Assembly: GCA_947169985.1 (NCBI GenBank)
Contig: CAMVRW010000064.1
Span: 1 to 9,981 of the forward strand
Source: an uncultured Butyrivibrio sp.
GTDB lineage: Bacteria; Bacillota; Clostridia; Lachnospirales; Lachnospiraceae
DNA length: 9,981 nt
Direction: 5' to 3'
A program made the position numbers and the translations under genes. Of the stretch, positions 1 to 7,014 are shown one piece after another (the stretch's first letter is position 1; every line of letters begins with the position of its first letter). The notes below the pieces were generated by a model that saw only the letters and a program-made list of their open reading frames with translations, ran no database searches and was not told where the DNA came from.

Positions 1-1282
1 CGAACTTTTTTATAAATATGATGTGAAAAGAGGTCTTCGTGACCTCAACGGTAAGGGCGTACTGACAGGCCTTACCAGAATACCTGAGATCATCGCCAAG
101 AAGGTAGTGGACGGCAAGGAAGTCCCTGCTGACGGCGAGATCTATTTCAGAGGCTACGATGTTAAGCAGCTCATCAAGGCTGCGGAGGAAGAGAATAGGT
201 ATGCCTTCGAGGAGTGTGCTTATCTTTTGCTTTTTGATAAGCTGCCTAATGGAAAAGAGCTATTTGAGTTCGAGAAGCTCCTTGGCTTTTACAGGTCACT
301 TCCCACAAGCTTTGTGAGGGACGTTATCATGAAGGCTCCTAGCCGTGACATGATGAACACCCTTGCTCGTAGTGTGCTGACTCTTTATTCCTACGATGAT
401 CTTGCTGATGATGTGTCTCTGCCAAACGTACTGAGGCAGTCACTTCAGCTTATAAGCATGTTCCCGCTTCTTTCAATTTATGGTTATCAGGCTTACAACC
501 ACTATCATGAGGGCAACAGCCTTGTTATCCATCCTCCGAGAGAGGAGCTGTCCACAGCGGAGACTATCCTTTATCTGCTTCGTCCTGACAGCAAGTACAC
601 GGAGCTGGAGGCCAAGCTTTTGGACATCTGCCTTGTACTTCACATGGAGCATGGCGGTGGTAACAATTCATCCTTCACAACCCACGTTGTAAGTTCCAGT
701 ATGACAGATACCTACTCGGTTATAGCAGCAGCTATCGGTTCCCTTAAAGGACCTCGTCACGGTGGTGCCAACATCAAGGTTGTTCACATGTTTGATGACA
801 TTGAGGAGAACGTTAAGGACTGGAAGGATGAGGAAGAGGTTTCTGCGTACCTTGAGAAGATCCTCAACAAGGAGGCCTTTGATAAGCAGGGGCTTATCTA
901 TGGTATTGGACATGCCATTTATTCCAAGTCAGACCCAAGAGCTGTTATCCTAAAGAGCTTTGTAGAAAAGCTTGCAGCTGAGAAGGGAAAAGAGGATGAA
1001 CTTGCTCTCTATGAGCTGGTTGAAAAGCTTGCTCCACAGATCATCAGCGGTGAGAGGACCATGTACAAGGGTGTTTCAGCCAACGTGGACTTCTACTCAG
1101 GTTTTGTTTACAGAATGCTTGATCTTCCTGAGGAGTTGTATCCTACAATCTTTGCCATGGCAAGAATAGTAGGCTGGTCTGCCCACAGAATGGAAGAACT
1201 TGCCAATAACGGAAAGATCATTCGTCCGGCCTACATGGCAATTGAACCCCGTAAGGACTATGTTCCTATGGACAAGAGATAA
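1..1282 (+). CDS. Citrate synthase (citrate/2-methylcitrate synthase family), 5' end outside window
   Basis: This enzyme condenses acetyl-CoA (or propionyl-CoA) with oxaloacetate and feeds glutamate synthesis in anaerobes with a partial TCA cycle. The frame is open to the left edge (Glu codon at 2-4), with no stop and no ribosome site before the GTG at 23. The residues before that GTG (E-L-F-Y-K-Y-D) look like ordinary family sequence, so the true start lies outside the window. Counting the GTG codon as residue 1, the conserved segments are HMEHGGGNN (H207/H210), PRHGGAN (H246, equivalent to the catalytic His264 of E. coli), GIGHAIY (H297) and NVDFYSG (D356, catalytic Asp). All expected catalytic positions are present, and the C-terminal WSAHRMEE motif is intact. 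Compared with the E. coli type, HEQN is replaced by HGGGNN and GHRVY by GHAIY, so citrate versus methylcitrate specificity cannot be settled here. Lysine is almost always AAG, consistent with high expression. A strong terminator follows 13 bases after the stop. Confidence 0.95.
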   Translation, partial: ELFYKYDVKRGLRDLNGKGVLTGLTRIPEIIAKKVVDGKEVPADGEIYFRGYDVKQLIKAAEEENRYAFEECAYLLLFDKLPNGKELFEFEKLLGFYRSLPTSFVRDVIMKAPSRDMMNTLARSVLTLYSYDDLADDVSLPNVLRQSLQLISMFPLLSIYGYQAYNHYHEGNSLVIHPPREELSTAETILYLLRPDSKYTELEAKLLDICLVLHMEHGGGNNSSFTTHVVSSSMTDTYSVIAAAIGSLKGPRHGGANIKVVHMFDDIEENVKDWKDEEEVSAYLEKILNKEAFDKQGLIYGIGHAIYSKSDPRAVILKSFVEKLAAEKGKEDELALYELVEKLAPQIISGERTMYKGVSANVDFYSGFVYRMLDLPEELYPTIFAMARIVGWSAHRMEELANNGKIIRPAYMAIEPRKDYVPMDKR

Positions 1283-1295
1283 ATAATTAAACTAT

Positions 1296-1324
1296 AAGCG
1301 CTCACTTTTGTGGGCGCTTTTTTT
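1296..1324 (+). terminator. Rho-independent terminator of the citrate synthase gene
   Basis: A 10-bp stem (AAGCGCTCAC at 1296-1305 pairing with GTGGGCGCTT at 1310-1319, one G-T wobble) closes a TTTT loop and runs into seven T residues (1318-1324). It lies just after the stop codon and separates citrate synthase from the next transcription unit. Confidence 0.95.
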
Positions 1325-1334
1325 GAACAATAAA

Positions 1335-1350
1335 TCGCTCAATCTAGCGA
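1335..1350. repeat. Short inverted repeat in intergenic region
   Basis: TCGCT at 1335-1339 and AGCGA at 1346-1350 form a perfect 5-bp inverted repeat around a 6-base spacer, upstream of the three-gene unit. It could be a protein-binding site or chance. The rest of 1325-1422 is AT-rich. I see only weak -10 candidates (TATAGA at 1370-1375) without a convincing -35 partner, so no promoter is called here. Confidence 0.35.
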
Positions 1351-1381
1351 ATAAAATTTATCGTATTTTTATAGATTTTTA

Positions 1382-1419
1382 CCTCCACGAATTGATAAAA
1401 TAAAAGGTGAAAATGGAGG
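1382..1419 (+). promoter_or_regulatory. Possible ribosome-site-masking hairpin and start-deciding RBS
   Basis: CCTCCA at 1382-1387 is perfectly complementary to TGGAGG at 1414-1419, the ribosome-binding site of the following gene; the loop would be 26 bases and AT-rich. The GGAGG ends only 3 bases before the ATG at 1423, which is too close for good initiation, and 12 bases before the in-frame ATG at 1432, which is somewhat long. The true start is therefore uncertain between these two, and 1432 is quite possible. Masking by the upstream CCTCC would be a way to hold down translation; this is inferred from complementarity alone. Confidence 0.4.
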
Positions 1420-1422
1420 ATT

Positions 1423-2286
1423 ATGCAAAGAATGAATATTCTTGCCTTGGATGAAAACCTAATTGAACAGTATAAGGAATACATACCTGAAGACTTGGCT
1501 GAGGATCTTGAGAGAAATTTCTTCCATGGTCTTATTGCTGTAAGCGATGGAGCACCGGTTGGGGGTATTATTTGGGAGGTCAGGAATGTCGTGACTTCCG
1601 AAGAAATGGAGAAGGAGAGTTCTATCCACTGGATTAGACTGGAGGATCAGGATGCTGCCAGGTCACTTTTTGAATTCTACAAACTGTCAATTGATATTGA
1701 TGATGTGGTAAAGAGCGTATATACACTTCCTGCCAGAGACTTCCAGGAGGGAAAGGTGGCTCTTTTAGAGGCTGGATTTACCGTGGATCTTATGGAGGGA
1801 GATGTTATAAGGGCTACCCTTTCAGACATTATGGCGCTTCCTATTTTCAAGAAGATCAAACCTCAGGATGATATCAAAACTCTTTATACACTTTCTCGAA
1901 GTGGCTTTAATGTGGCCATCAGGCGTTTTGCAGAAAGGGGCAATAAAGGTATCTGCGAGGATCTGGAATACCTTCCAAGGGAGTATTTTGATAACTATGT
2001 GTCCTGCTATTGTCAGATGGACGATATGATAAACGGAATCCTTCTTTTCCATGCCAAGCAGCCTGGAGAGCTGCAGATAGTCCTCATGTCGGCTATTGGT
2101 GAGGAGTCCCAGAGGATTGTAGCCCAGATGATGAGTTATGCACTAGCATGCGCCAAGCCCCTCTATAAACCTTCTACCCAGATTTGTATAGAGAGACATA
2201 ACTATATGACGCTGGCTCTTTCAGAAAAATTATTCCCCAGCGGCTTTGGAATTCCAGTTTACACAGGAAGCAGACAGGAAAGGTAA
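1423..2286 (+). CDS. Hypothetical protein, probable degenerate tandem GNAT-fold protein
   Basis: This 287-aa soluble protein has no signal peptide or membrane segment. The first half has the pattern of a GNAT acyltransferase core: strand-turn-strand at residues 36-53 (LIAVSDGAPVGGIIWEV) and a late segment at 104-136 of the type 'F..G...LLEAGF.....EGDVI'. The second half (about 187-272) repeats this style, with paired strands around NGILLFHAKQPGELQIVLM and a helix ending ICIERHNYMTLALSEKLFP, like the Asn-containing last helix of GNATs. The usual acetyl-CoA loop (Q/R-x-x-G-x-G/A) is not visible at the expected place (GEESQRIVAQMM), so catalysis is doubtful. The fold call rests on pattern recognition only. 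The gene is first of a tight three-gene run: its stop is 6 bases before the calpain gene start, which suggests a shared job, perhaps substrate recognition or modification for that protein. The start may be the ATG at 1432 (see the ribosome-site entry). Confidence 0.75.
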   Translation: MQRMNILALDENLIEQYKEYIPEDLAEDLERNFFHGLIAVSDGAPVGGIIWEVRNVVTSEEMEKESSIHWIRLEDQDAARSLFEFYKLSIDIDDVVKSVYTLPARDFQEGKVALLEAGFTVDLMEGDVIRATLSDIMALPIFKKIKPQDDIKTLYTLSRSGFNVAIRRFAERGNKGICEDLEYLPREYFDNYVSCYCQMDDMINGILLFHAKQPGELQIVLMSAIGEESQRIVAQMMSYALACAKPLYKPSTQICIERHNYMTLALSEKLFPSGFGIPVYTGSRQER

Positions 2287-2292
2287 AAAAAT

Positions 2293-5200
2293 ATGATGGA
2301 TTATCAGTATTCACAAAAAAAGAATGAGAACCTCAACGCCAATGAGCAGAAGGAAAAATCAAATGTCTTTTCAGTTATTGATGAGGAAGGTAAGGAGCTG
2401 GAAGAGTACAAGATACAAAAGGTTATTGATGTATCTGACCCTGACTATGTCTACAAACTGGATTCTGCCAAGCAGTCTGTTATCGATGGCGAGATCATAA
2501 GTGCCAGCAGACTCCTGAATAAAAAGGGCATTTCATCTGTTTCTGAAAAGAGGCGTAAGACCTTCCTAAGGAATCTTGAGGATTCTAAAGCTGCTACCAC
2601 AATTCTTGGCATCGTTAAGACTGAAGCGGAAGCCCAGAAGGAGCAGGCAGAAGAGACTGATGCCCAGAAAGCTAAAAGGCTTGAGAAGTCTCTTATGGAG
2701 ATTACCCAGTTAGATCTTAAGGAATTTGCCTACGACAAGACTGAGAATTTTCTTAACCGCAACGGTTTTCTCGAATCCTACAGAAAGCTCCTTGCCATAA
2801 AGACTGCGGACAAGGATCTTGATGAACTTTTGGATATCTACGAAAAGAAGGGCAAGGTAATCCCGAAGCCTGAGAATATGACTGATAACGTTATTCAGGA
2901 CCTTCGTGCCAGGATAGCTGTTTTTCAGGAAATGGAAAAAGACTATTCGGAGATGCTTTCTATCATGGCTTCTCCTTACTATTCGCTGCTTACTGAAAAG
3001 GATATGCAAAATGAGCTGGAATCATTGGACACCAAAAAGCTTACTGCTTTGACGGCGGGGAAAACTGTTCCAAAGGCTTTTTCTGATTACATAGATATGC
3101 TAAAGGCCAGAAAGATCAGACAGGACTCTTCAGAGGGCGGCAGCTACTACAAAAAGAATGTTTCTACTGAGGCGCTTCTCAATTATTATCGCAAACAGTA
3201 TACGGTTAATTCTCCCGTGGCAGATCTTAGCAGGGCCCTTAGTAATGTAATGTCTGAGACTAAGTGGTCAGGTGATAGTTCTACCATGAAAGCCATAAAA
3301 AAAGGGATAAAAAAGCTATCGACCCTTTACGGTGCAGACAACAAGGAGGAACTTATAAAGCAATATGACTGGCTCACGTTTCTTATGGAAAACTATCTTT
3401 CCACAAAAGATACCCAGAAGGGAATGTATGCTGACAGGCACAAGAAGGTTCAGATTTTATTAAATAGCATGAAGCTTCATAGGGAAAAAATGGCTTTTGA
3501 GGACCCGGAGTCAGCTCAAAATGCTTTTTCCGATGAGTTCTTTGAAGCGTGGCGTATGCGCAATAAAGATGATGAGCTGAATAATATTACTGCAAAAGTC
3601 AATGAGTTGCTCTTTAAAAAGGTCCCTAGAACAGAAGAGGAATTTGAAAGTGACAAGGCAGAGATGGCCAAAAGACTGGATGACGTCATAGCTTACCTAA
3701 AGACGAAAAAAAACGGAGCCTGCATCCGGGAAAAGCTCAAGCTTGAACGACTTTCTTACCTGGACAGAATAGACAGGATTGAGAGATATAAAGACAGCTT
3801 TTTAAAACGCAGTTTTGAAAAGGAACGCCCGGATAAAAATTTAATGATTTGGGGCAATAATCTCTTGTCAGTAAAAGTAATTGATTCAAAATATATCAGC
3901 GAGCATAGCGAGAATAATTATGTGGGTACGGAGGAAGGAGGACTTCAGGAAGAAGGACTCAGATTTTTGGCTGATAAGTTTAATGCACTGGATTGCTTTG
4001 TCCTGGGACAAAAGTATGTATTCAAGGACCTGGTTGGACCGGAAGGAGAGGAAGAAGAGGTAAAACAGAATATCTATGTGTATCAGAAGGACCAGGGAAA
4101 GATGCTTACAGATGCCATTGCAGAAGCAGACAAACTGGGACTACCTTTGATGTATTCGGATCATGCCCTTGAACAGCTTCAGACTATACAGATGATAGAT
4201 TTTATTCTTGGGCAGACAGGCAGAAATCAGGACAGTTTTGTTGTCAATTACCAGGTGAAGTGCGTTGAGAATCAAAATTACCTGGTTATTAGTGATGTAA
4301 AAGCAAGGAATCATATACAATCTCTGGGAGATGAAAGCTTTGATGAGATAAACAAAGAGAGTGATGGTAACGGGATTCAGACGAGACAGCTTATCAATAG
4401 TAAGGGCTTACCAAATCTGGCTGGTTATAACACTAAAGTGGCAGGAAAAATTGTGACGGCCTATTCCAAAACAGTCCTCGAAGCTTTTAGAAGCATGGGG
4501 CTTGAGGAAAAGAAATGTCAGCTTTTAAAAGAACGTCTTGAAAAGCTCCAGGATGCACTGAGTAAAGATTCAGAGGAGGGCGGATTTCAATATGAAGTCG
4601 ATAAAGTTCTGGAGAAAATAAAGAAAGATCCAGGTCTGGCCGGTGATCTAAGGCAATCAATTCGCGAGCAACTGAATAAAAAGTCAGCCCATACCTACAT
4701 TAATTCAGCCCTTATTCAGGATACAGGTAAATTGGATCTGGAAGAGGTTTCCAAACTTAATCAGGACTTTGATAAAGATCTTAATGCTTCAAAAGTAGTG
4801 TATGAGAGAAAGAAGTTCTTTGATGAGAGCCTTGAAAAGAACAGGAAGGGCTTTGCCGGAGAGAATCTTAAAACAGAAACAAAAGAAGTTCTTGATGTTA
4901 TTGAGCTTTATCAGGAGATCAATATTCCTCCCCAGAGACTGTATATGGGATATAAGGGCTATTGGGATGTCGTACGGAAGCTTGAACCTGCGAAATACCA
5001 AAAACTCATGGAGGAAACACGAAGTGAGCTTATTGCTTCCGGAAAAATGACGGAAGATGAAACAAATGTTGAGGAAATGCGTAAGGCTGTAGATGAAAAA
5101 TTGAGAAAGGATACCTACCTAAGACAGTACGTCATCCATATTAAGGATAGGCGACTTAAGGATGCCATAAAGCGTGTGAATGACAGGATCACTGCCCTTA

Positions 5201-6288
5201 AGGCCATGGAAAAGAGGGGGAAGTACGAAGAAGAAGAACTTGCTCAGATGGAGGAATACAAAAAAAGGCTGGATCCCGGGAACATGAACGGAGAGCTTGT
5301 TGTAGGAAAAGAGGGAGTTCACAAGGAATATAAAGACAGCCAGTTTAGTAATTACTATATATTACGGGAGGAAAAGGAGACAGCTCTTTTCCCGGAGCCG
5401 CCATCTTCTATGGATGTTTATCAGGGACAGGTGGGAGACTGCTATTTCCTTGCTGTTTTAGGCTCTGTGGTGGAGGCTGACCCAAGCTTTATCATGAGAC
5501 ATATGAAGGATAATGGCGATAATACCGTTACCTGTAAGTTCTATAAGCCAAATGAACAAGGAGGTTTTGACGACATTTATGTTACTGTAGATAAATCATG
5601 TGCACACAAGGAGCAAGACGGAAAGATTATCAACGTGGGTGCATTTGGAAGCTTCTGGGTCCAGATGTATGAGAAGGCCTTTGCTGTTTCCGGCCTGGCA
5701 CATGTGGGTAGAAAGTATGAGAAAGGAGAATTTGACTGGATCAATGGAGGGCTTGCTACTTATGCTTATTCCTGGATAACAGGAAAGAAGGCAAAAACTG
5801 TCTTCGACAATGCTGACATAGGTGATCCGGTATATAGGATTACATCACTGAATAGCAAGTTCAAGAAAAAAGATGAGCTTGGCAGGACTTTCATGTCAGA
5901 TGAGTTTAAACAGCATGCCAAGAAGGATAAAGAGAAAATGAAAAAGGTCTTAGATGCAGGCGGAATCGTCTCTGCTGAAGCATATATAGAACTGCTTGAT
6001 TCTGATTCTGTCGGCAATTGCGGTGAAGCAGTAAGACGTGGACTTGTTGGCAGGCATGTATACTCTGTTTTTGGCTTTGAAACTATAGATGGCAAAGACT
6101 ATGTAAGGATTCGAAACCCCTGGAGTTCCCGTGTGGGTTATAACAAAAACGAGCTTACCGGTAAAGTGGTCATGACTGAGGCAGATAGAAGCAAGCTTCG
6201 CGGAACATGCCTTGTGGATTTCGAAACCTTCTATGAGCATATGTCAGGTGTTTTCTACATTGATAAGATGAGTGAACAAAAGGGGTAA
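2293..6288 (+). CDS. Large multidomain protein with C-terminal calpain-type cysteine protease domain
   Basis: The product is 1331 aa, hydrophilic, with no signal peptide or membrane segment, so it is cytoplasmic unless exported by a dedicated machine. Residues about 1030-1325 form a peptidase family C2 (calpain) domain with a complete triad: C1050 in QGQVGDCYF (oxyanion Gln Q1044), H1255 in GRHVYSV and N1275 in RIRNPW (W1277 also kept). The family pattern FW..MYEKAFA followed by GG and ITG lies between. No C2-like or EF-hand calcium modules are seen. Residues 1-600 are charged and mostly helical, with coiled-coil-like stretches around 110-140; residues about 936-996 are another long charged helix. 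Residues about 560-760 resemble an atypical kinase domain whose catalytic loop is degenerate (G643-R-N-Q-D-S648; D668 could be the metal-binding Asp). ATG codons at 2293 and 2296 are both possible; AGGAAAGG at 2276-2283 fits 2293. The small acidic gene starts 2 bases after the stop. Protease fold: high confidence. Biological role: unknown; an effector or toxin, or a regulated internal protease, would fit. Confidence 0.93.
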   Translation: MMDYQYSQKKNENLNANEQKEKSNVFSVIDEEGKELEEYKIQKVIDVSDPDYVYKLDSAKQSVIDGEIISASRLLNKKGISSVSEKRRKTFLRNLEDSKAATTILGIVKTEAEAQKEQAEETDAQKAKRLEKSLMEITQLDLKEFAYDKTENFLNRNGFLESYRKLLAIKTADKDLDELLDIYEKKGKVIPKPENMTDNVIQDLRARIAVFQEMEKDYSEMLSIMASPYYSLLTEKDMQNELESLDTKKLTALTAGKTVPKAFSDYIDMLKARKIRQDSSEGGSYYKKNVSTEALLNYYRKQYTVNSPVADLSRALSNVMSETKWSGDSSTMKAIKKGIKKLSTLYGADNKEELIKQYDWLTFLMENYLSTKDTQKGMYADRHKKVQILLNSMKLHREKMAFEDPESAQNAFSDEFFEAWRMRNKDDELNNITAKVNELLFKKVPRTEEEFESDKAEMAKRLDDVIAYLKTKKNGACIREKLKLERLSYLDRIDRIERYKDSFLKRSFEKERPDKNLMIWGNNLLSVKVIDSKYISEHSENNYVGTEEGGLQEEGLRFLADKFNALDCFVLGQKYVFKDLVGPEGEEEEVKQNIYVYQKDQGKMLTDAIAEADKLGLPLMYSDHALEQLQTIQMIDFILGQTGRNQDSFVVNYQVKCVENQNYLVISDVKARNHIQSLGDESFDEINKESDGNGIQTRQLINSKGLPNLAGYNTKVAGKIVTAYSKTVLEAFRSMGLEEKKCQLLKERLEKLQDALSKDSEEGGFQYEVDKVLEKIKKDPGLAGDLRQSIREQLNKKSAHTYINSALIQDTGKLDLEEVSKLNQDFDKDLNASKVVYERKKFFDESLEKNRKGFAGENLKTETKEVLDVIELYQEINIPPQRLYMGYKGYWDVVRKLEPAKYQKLMEETRSELIASGKMTEDETNVEEMRKAVDEKLRKDTYLRQYVIHIKDRRLKDAIKRVNDRITALKAMEKRGKYEEEELAQMEEYKKRLDPGNMNGELVVGKEGVHKEYKDSQFSNYYILREEKETALFPEPPSSMDVYQGQVGDCYFLAVLGSVVEADPSFIMRHMKDNGDNTVTCKFYKPNEQGGFDDIYVTVDKSCAHKEQDGKIINVGAFGSFWVQMYEKAFAVSGLAHVGRKYEKGEFDWINGGLATYAYSWITGKKAKTVFDNADIGDPVYRITSLNSKFKKKDELGRTFMSDEFKQHAKKDKEKMKKVLDAGGIVSAEAYIELLDSDSVGNCGEAVRRGLVGRHVYSVFGFETIDGKDYVRIRNPWSSRVGYNKNELTGKVVMTEADRSKLRGTCLVDFETFYEHMSGVFYIDKMSEQKG

Positions 6289-6290
6289 AT

Positions 6291-6944
6291 ATGAACGAGA
6301 ACGAATATATCAGTGATGTACTTATACCATCCCTGTTAAAGGCAGCAGAGTGCATTGAAGGGGCAAAGGGTTTTGAAGAATCTGTAGACGCAGCAGGACT
6401 TCCGGCTGTTCTTGTACACATGGAAGAAGACAACTACGTAATTTCCTGCATCCCTGCCAGCGACGAGGAAGAGGTTTACCTTTACCGGGTATCTGAACCG
6501 ATTTTTCAGTCCTGGGAGTTTATAGAGACTGTGCTCCCGGCGGACCTGGAGGTCTTTCCATACCTGATCAGAATCTATAATGTGCTAAGGGGAATAAACG
6601 TGGAAAAAATCTCCTTTGAAGGAGAGCAAAGTGGCCTGGATGCGGCAGCAGGCCTTGTGGCTTCCTCAATGGAACAGACAAGGTTAACGAGTCTTAGTGG
6701 CATTTTGTCAGAGCTAGGACTGGAGAATGTTTATTCCAGAACACCTGAAGGCAGAAGATGCCTTGTTGCAATGGAAGAGGGGGAAGAAGTTCTTTTCTCC
6801 TATATGGCTGTGCTTCCTGATGAAGACATATCCCTGCTATGCATAGAGTGGGATGGAAAAGAGGCGCTTCTTCCGGAAACCGGTGCTCCAAGGGATGAGG
6901 AGACCTATAGAAAAGTCCTTGAAAATCTGGAAGCCTTTGAGTGA
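6291..6944 (+). CDS. Small acidic protein of unknown function, partner candidate of the calpain-like protein
   Basis: This is a 217-aa protein I do not recognise. By hand count it has about 45 Asp/Glu against 14 Lys/Arg, so it is strongly acidic. It has no signal peptide or membrane segment. Two segments look alike: residues 40-67 (LV.MEE...V then strands) and 158-185 (LV.MEE..EV then strands), each followed by a loop rich in D/E, suggesting an internal duplication of an alpha/beta unit. The general look (acidic, about 200 aa, helix plus three-strand units) recalls YbjN/CesT-like chaperone folds, but that is a guess. The start ATG is 2 bases after the calpain gene's stop and has its own ribosome site (AGGGG at 6281-6285), implying coupled translation and a functional link. 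Inhibitor, immunity protein, or secretion/folding chaperone of the protease are the leading options. Nothing in the sequence decides between them. Confidence 0.85.
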   Translation: MNENEYISDVLIPSLLKAAECIEGAKGFEESVDAAGLPAVLVHMEEDNYVISCIPASDEEEVYLYRVSEPIFQSWEFIETVLPADLEVFPYLIRIYNVLRGINVEKISFEGEQSGLDAAAGLVASSMEQTRLTSLSGILSELGLENVYSRTPEGRRCLVAMEEGEEVLFSYMAVLPDEDISLLCIEWDGKEALLPETGAPRDEETYRKVLENLEAFE

Positions 6945-6953
6945 GATATTAGG

Positions 6954-6982
6954 TGTGAATATGGCACTTTTGGTGCTATAAT
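6954..6982 (+). promoter_or_regulatory. Extended -10 promoter of deoC
   Basis: A perfect TATAAT at 6977-6982 is preceded by TGC (6974-6976), giving an extended -10 box. The -35 position 17 bases upstream (TGTGAA, 6954-6959) is poor, as is common with extended -10 promoters. Transcription would begin near 6989-6990, shortly before the AAAGGAGA ribosome site at 6999-7006. It gives deoC its own start separate from the upstream three-gene unit. Confidence 0.7.
6960..6980. promoter_or_regulatory. 21-bp dyad overlapping the deoC -10 box, operator candidate
   Basis: TATGGCAC (6960-6967) and GTGCTATA (6973-6980) are inverted repeats with one mismatch (G-T wobble in RNA) around TTTTG. The dyad fills the spacer and the first four bases of the -10 box, which is where a repressor would block polymerase. 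No T-run follows, so it is unlikely to be a terminator for the upstream gene. The cognate regulator is not in the window. Confidence 0.5.
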
Positions 6983-7014
6983 GTGTTAGATATATTTTAA
7001 AGGAGACTTTTACT

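Noticed and set aside
23..25. GTG at 23 as the true start of citrate synthase
   Set aside because: The frame is open upstream to the window edge with family-like residues and no ribosome site before the GTG; the gene is better treated as 5'-truncated by the window.
1413..1454. 13-codon ORF starting at ATG 1413 and overlapping the GNAT-like gene, with an AAGGTG upstream
   Set aside because: Too short to support; the overlap is probably incidental to the GGAGGATTATG ribosome-site region.
5766..6095. 109-aa open frame on the minus strand within the calpain domain
   Set aside because: Low-complexity Ser/Pro-rich translation antisense to conserved calpain motifs; a shadow.
6960..6982. The dyad before deoC as a terminator of the upstream unit
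   Set aside because: There is no T-run after the stem, and the right arm is part of a strong extended -10 promoter.
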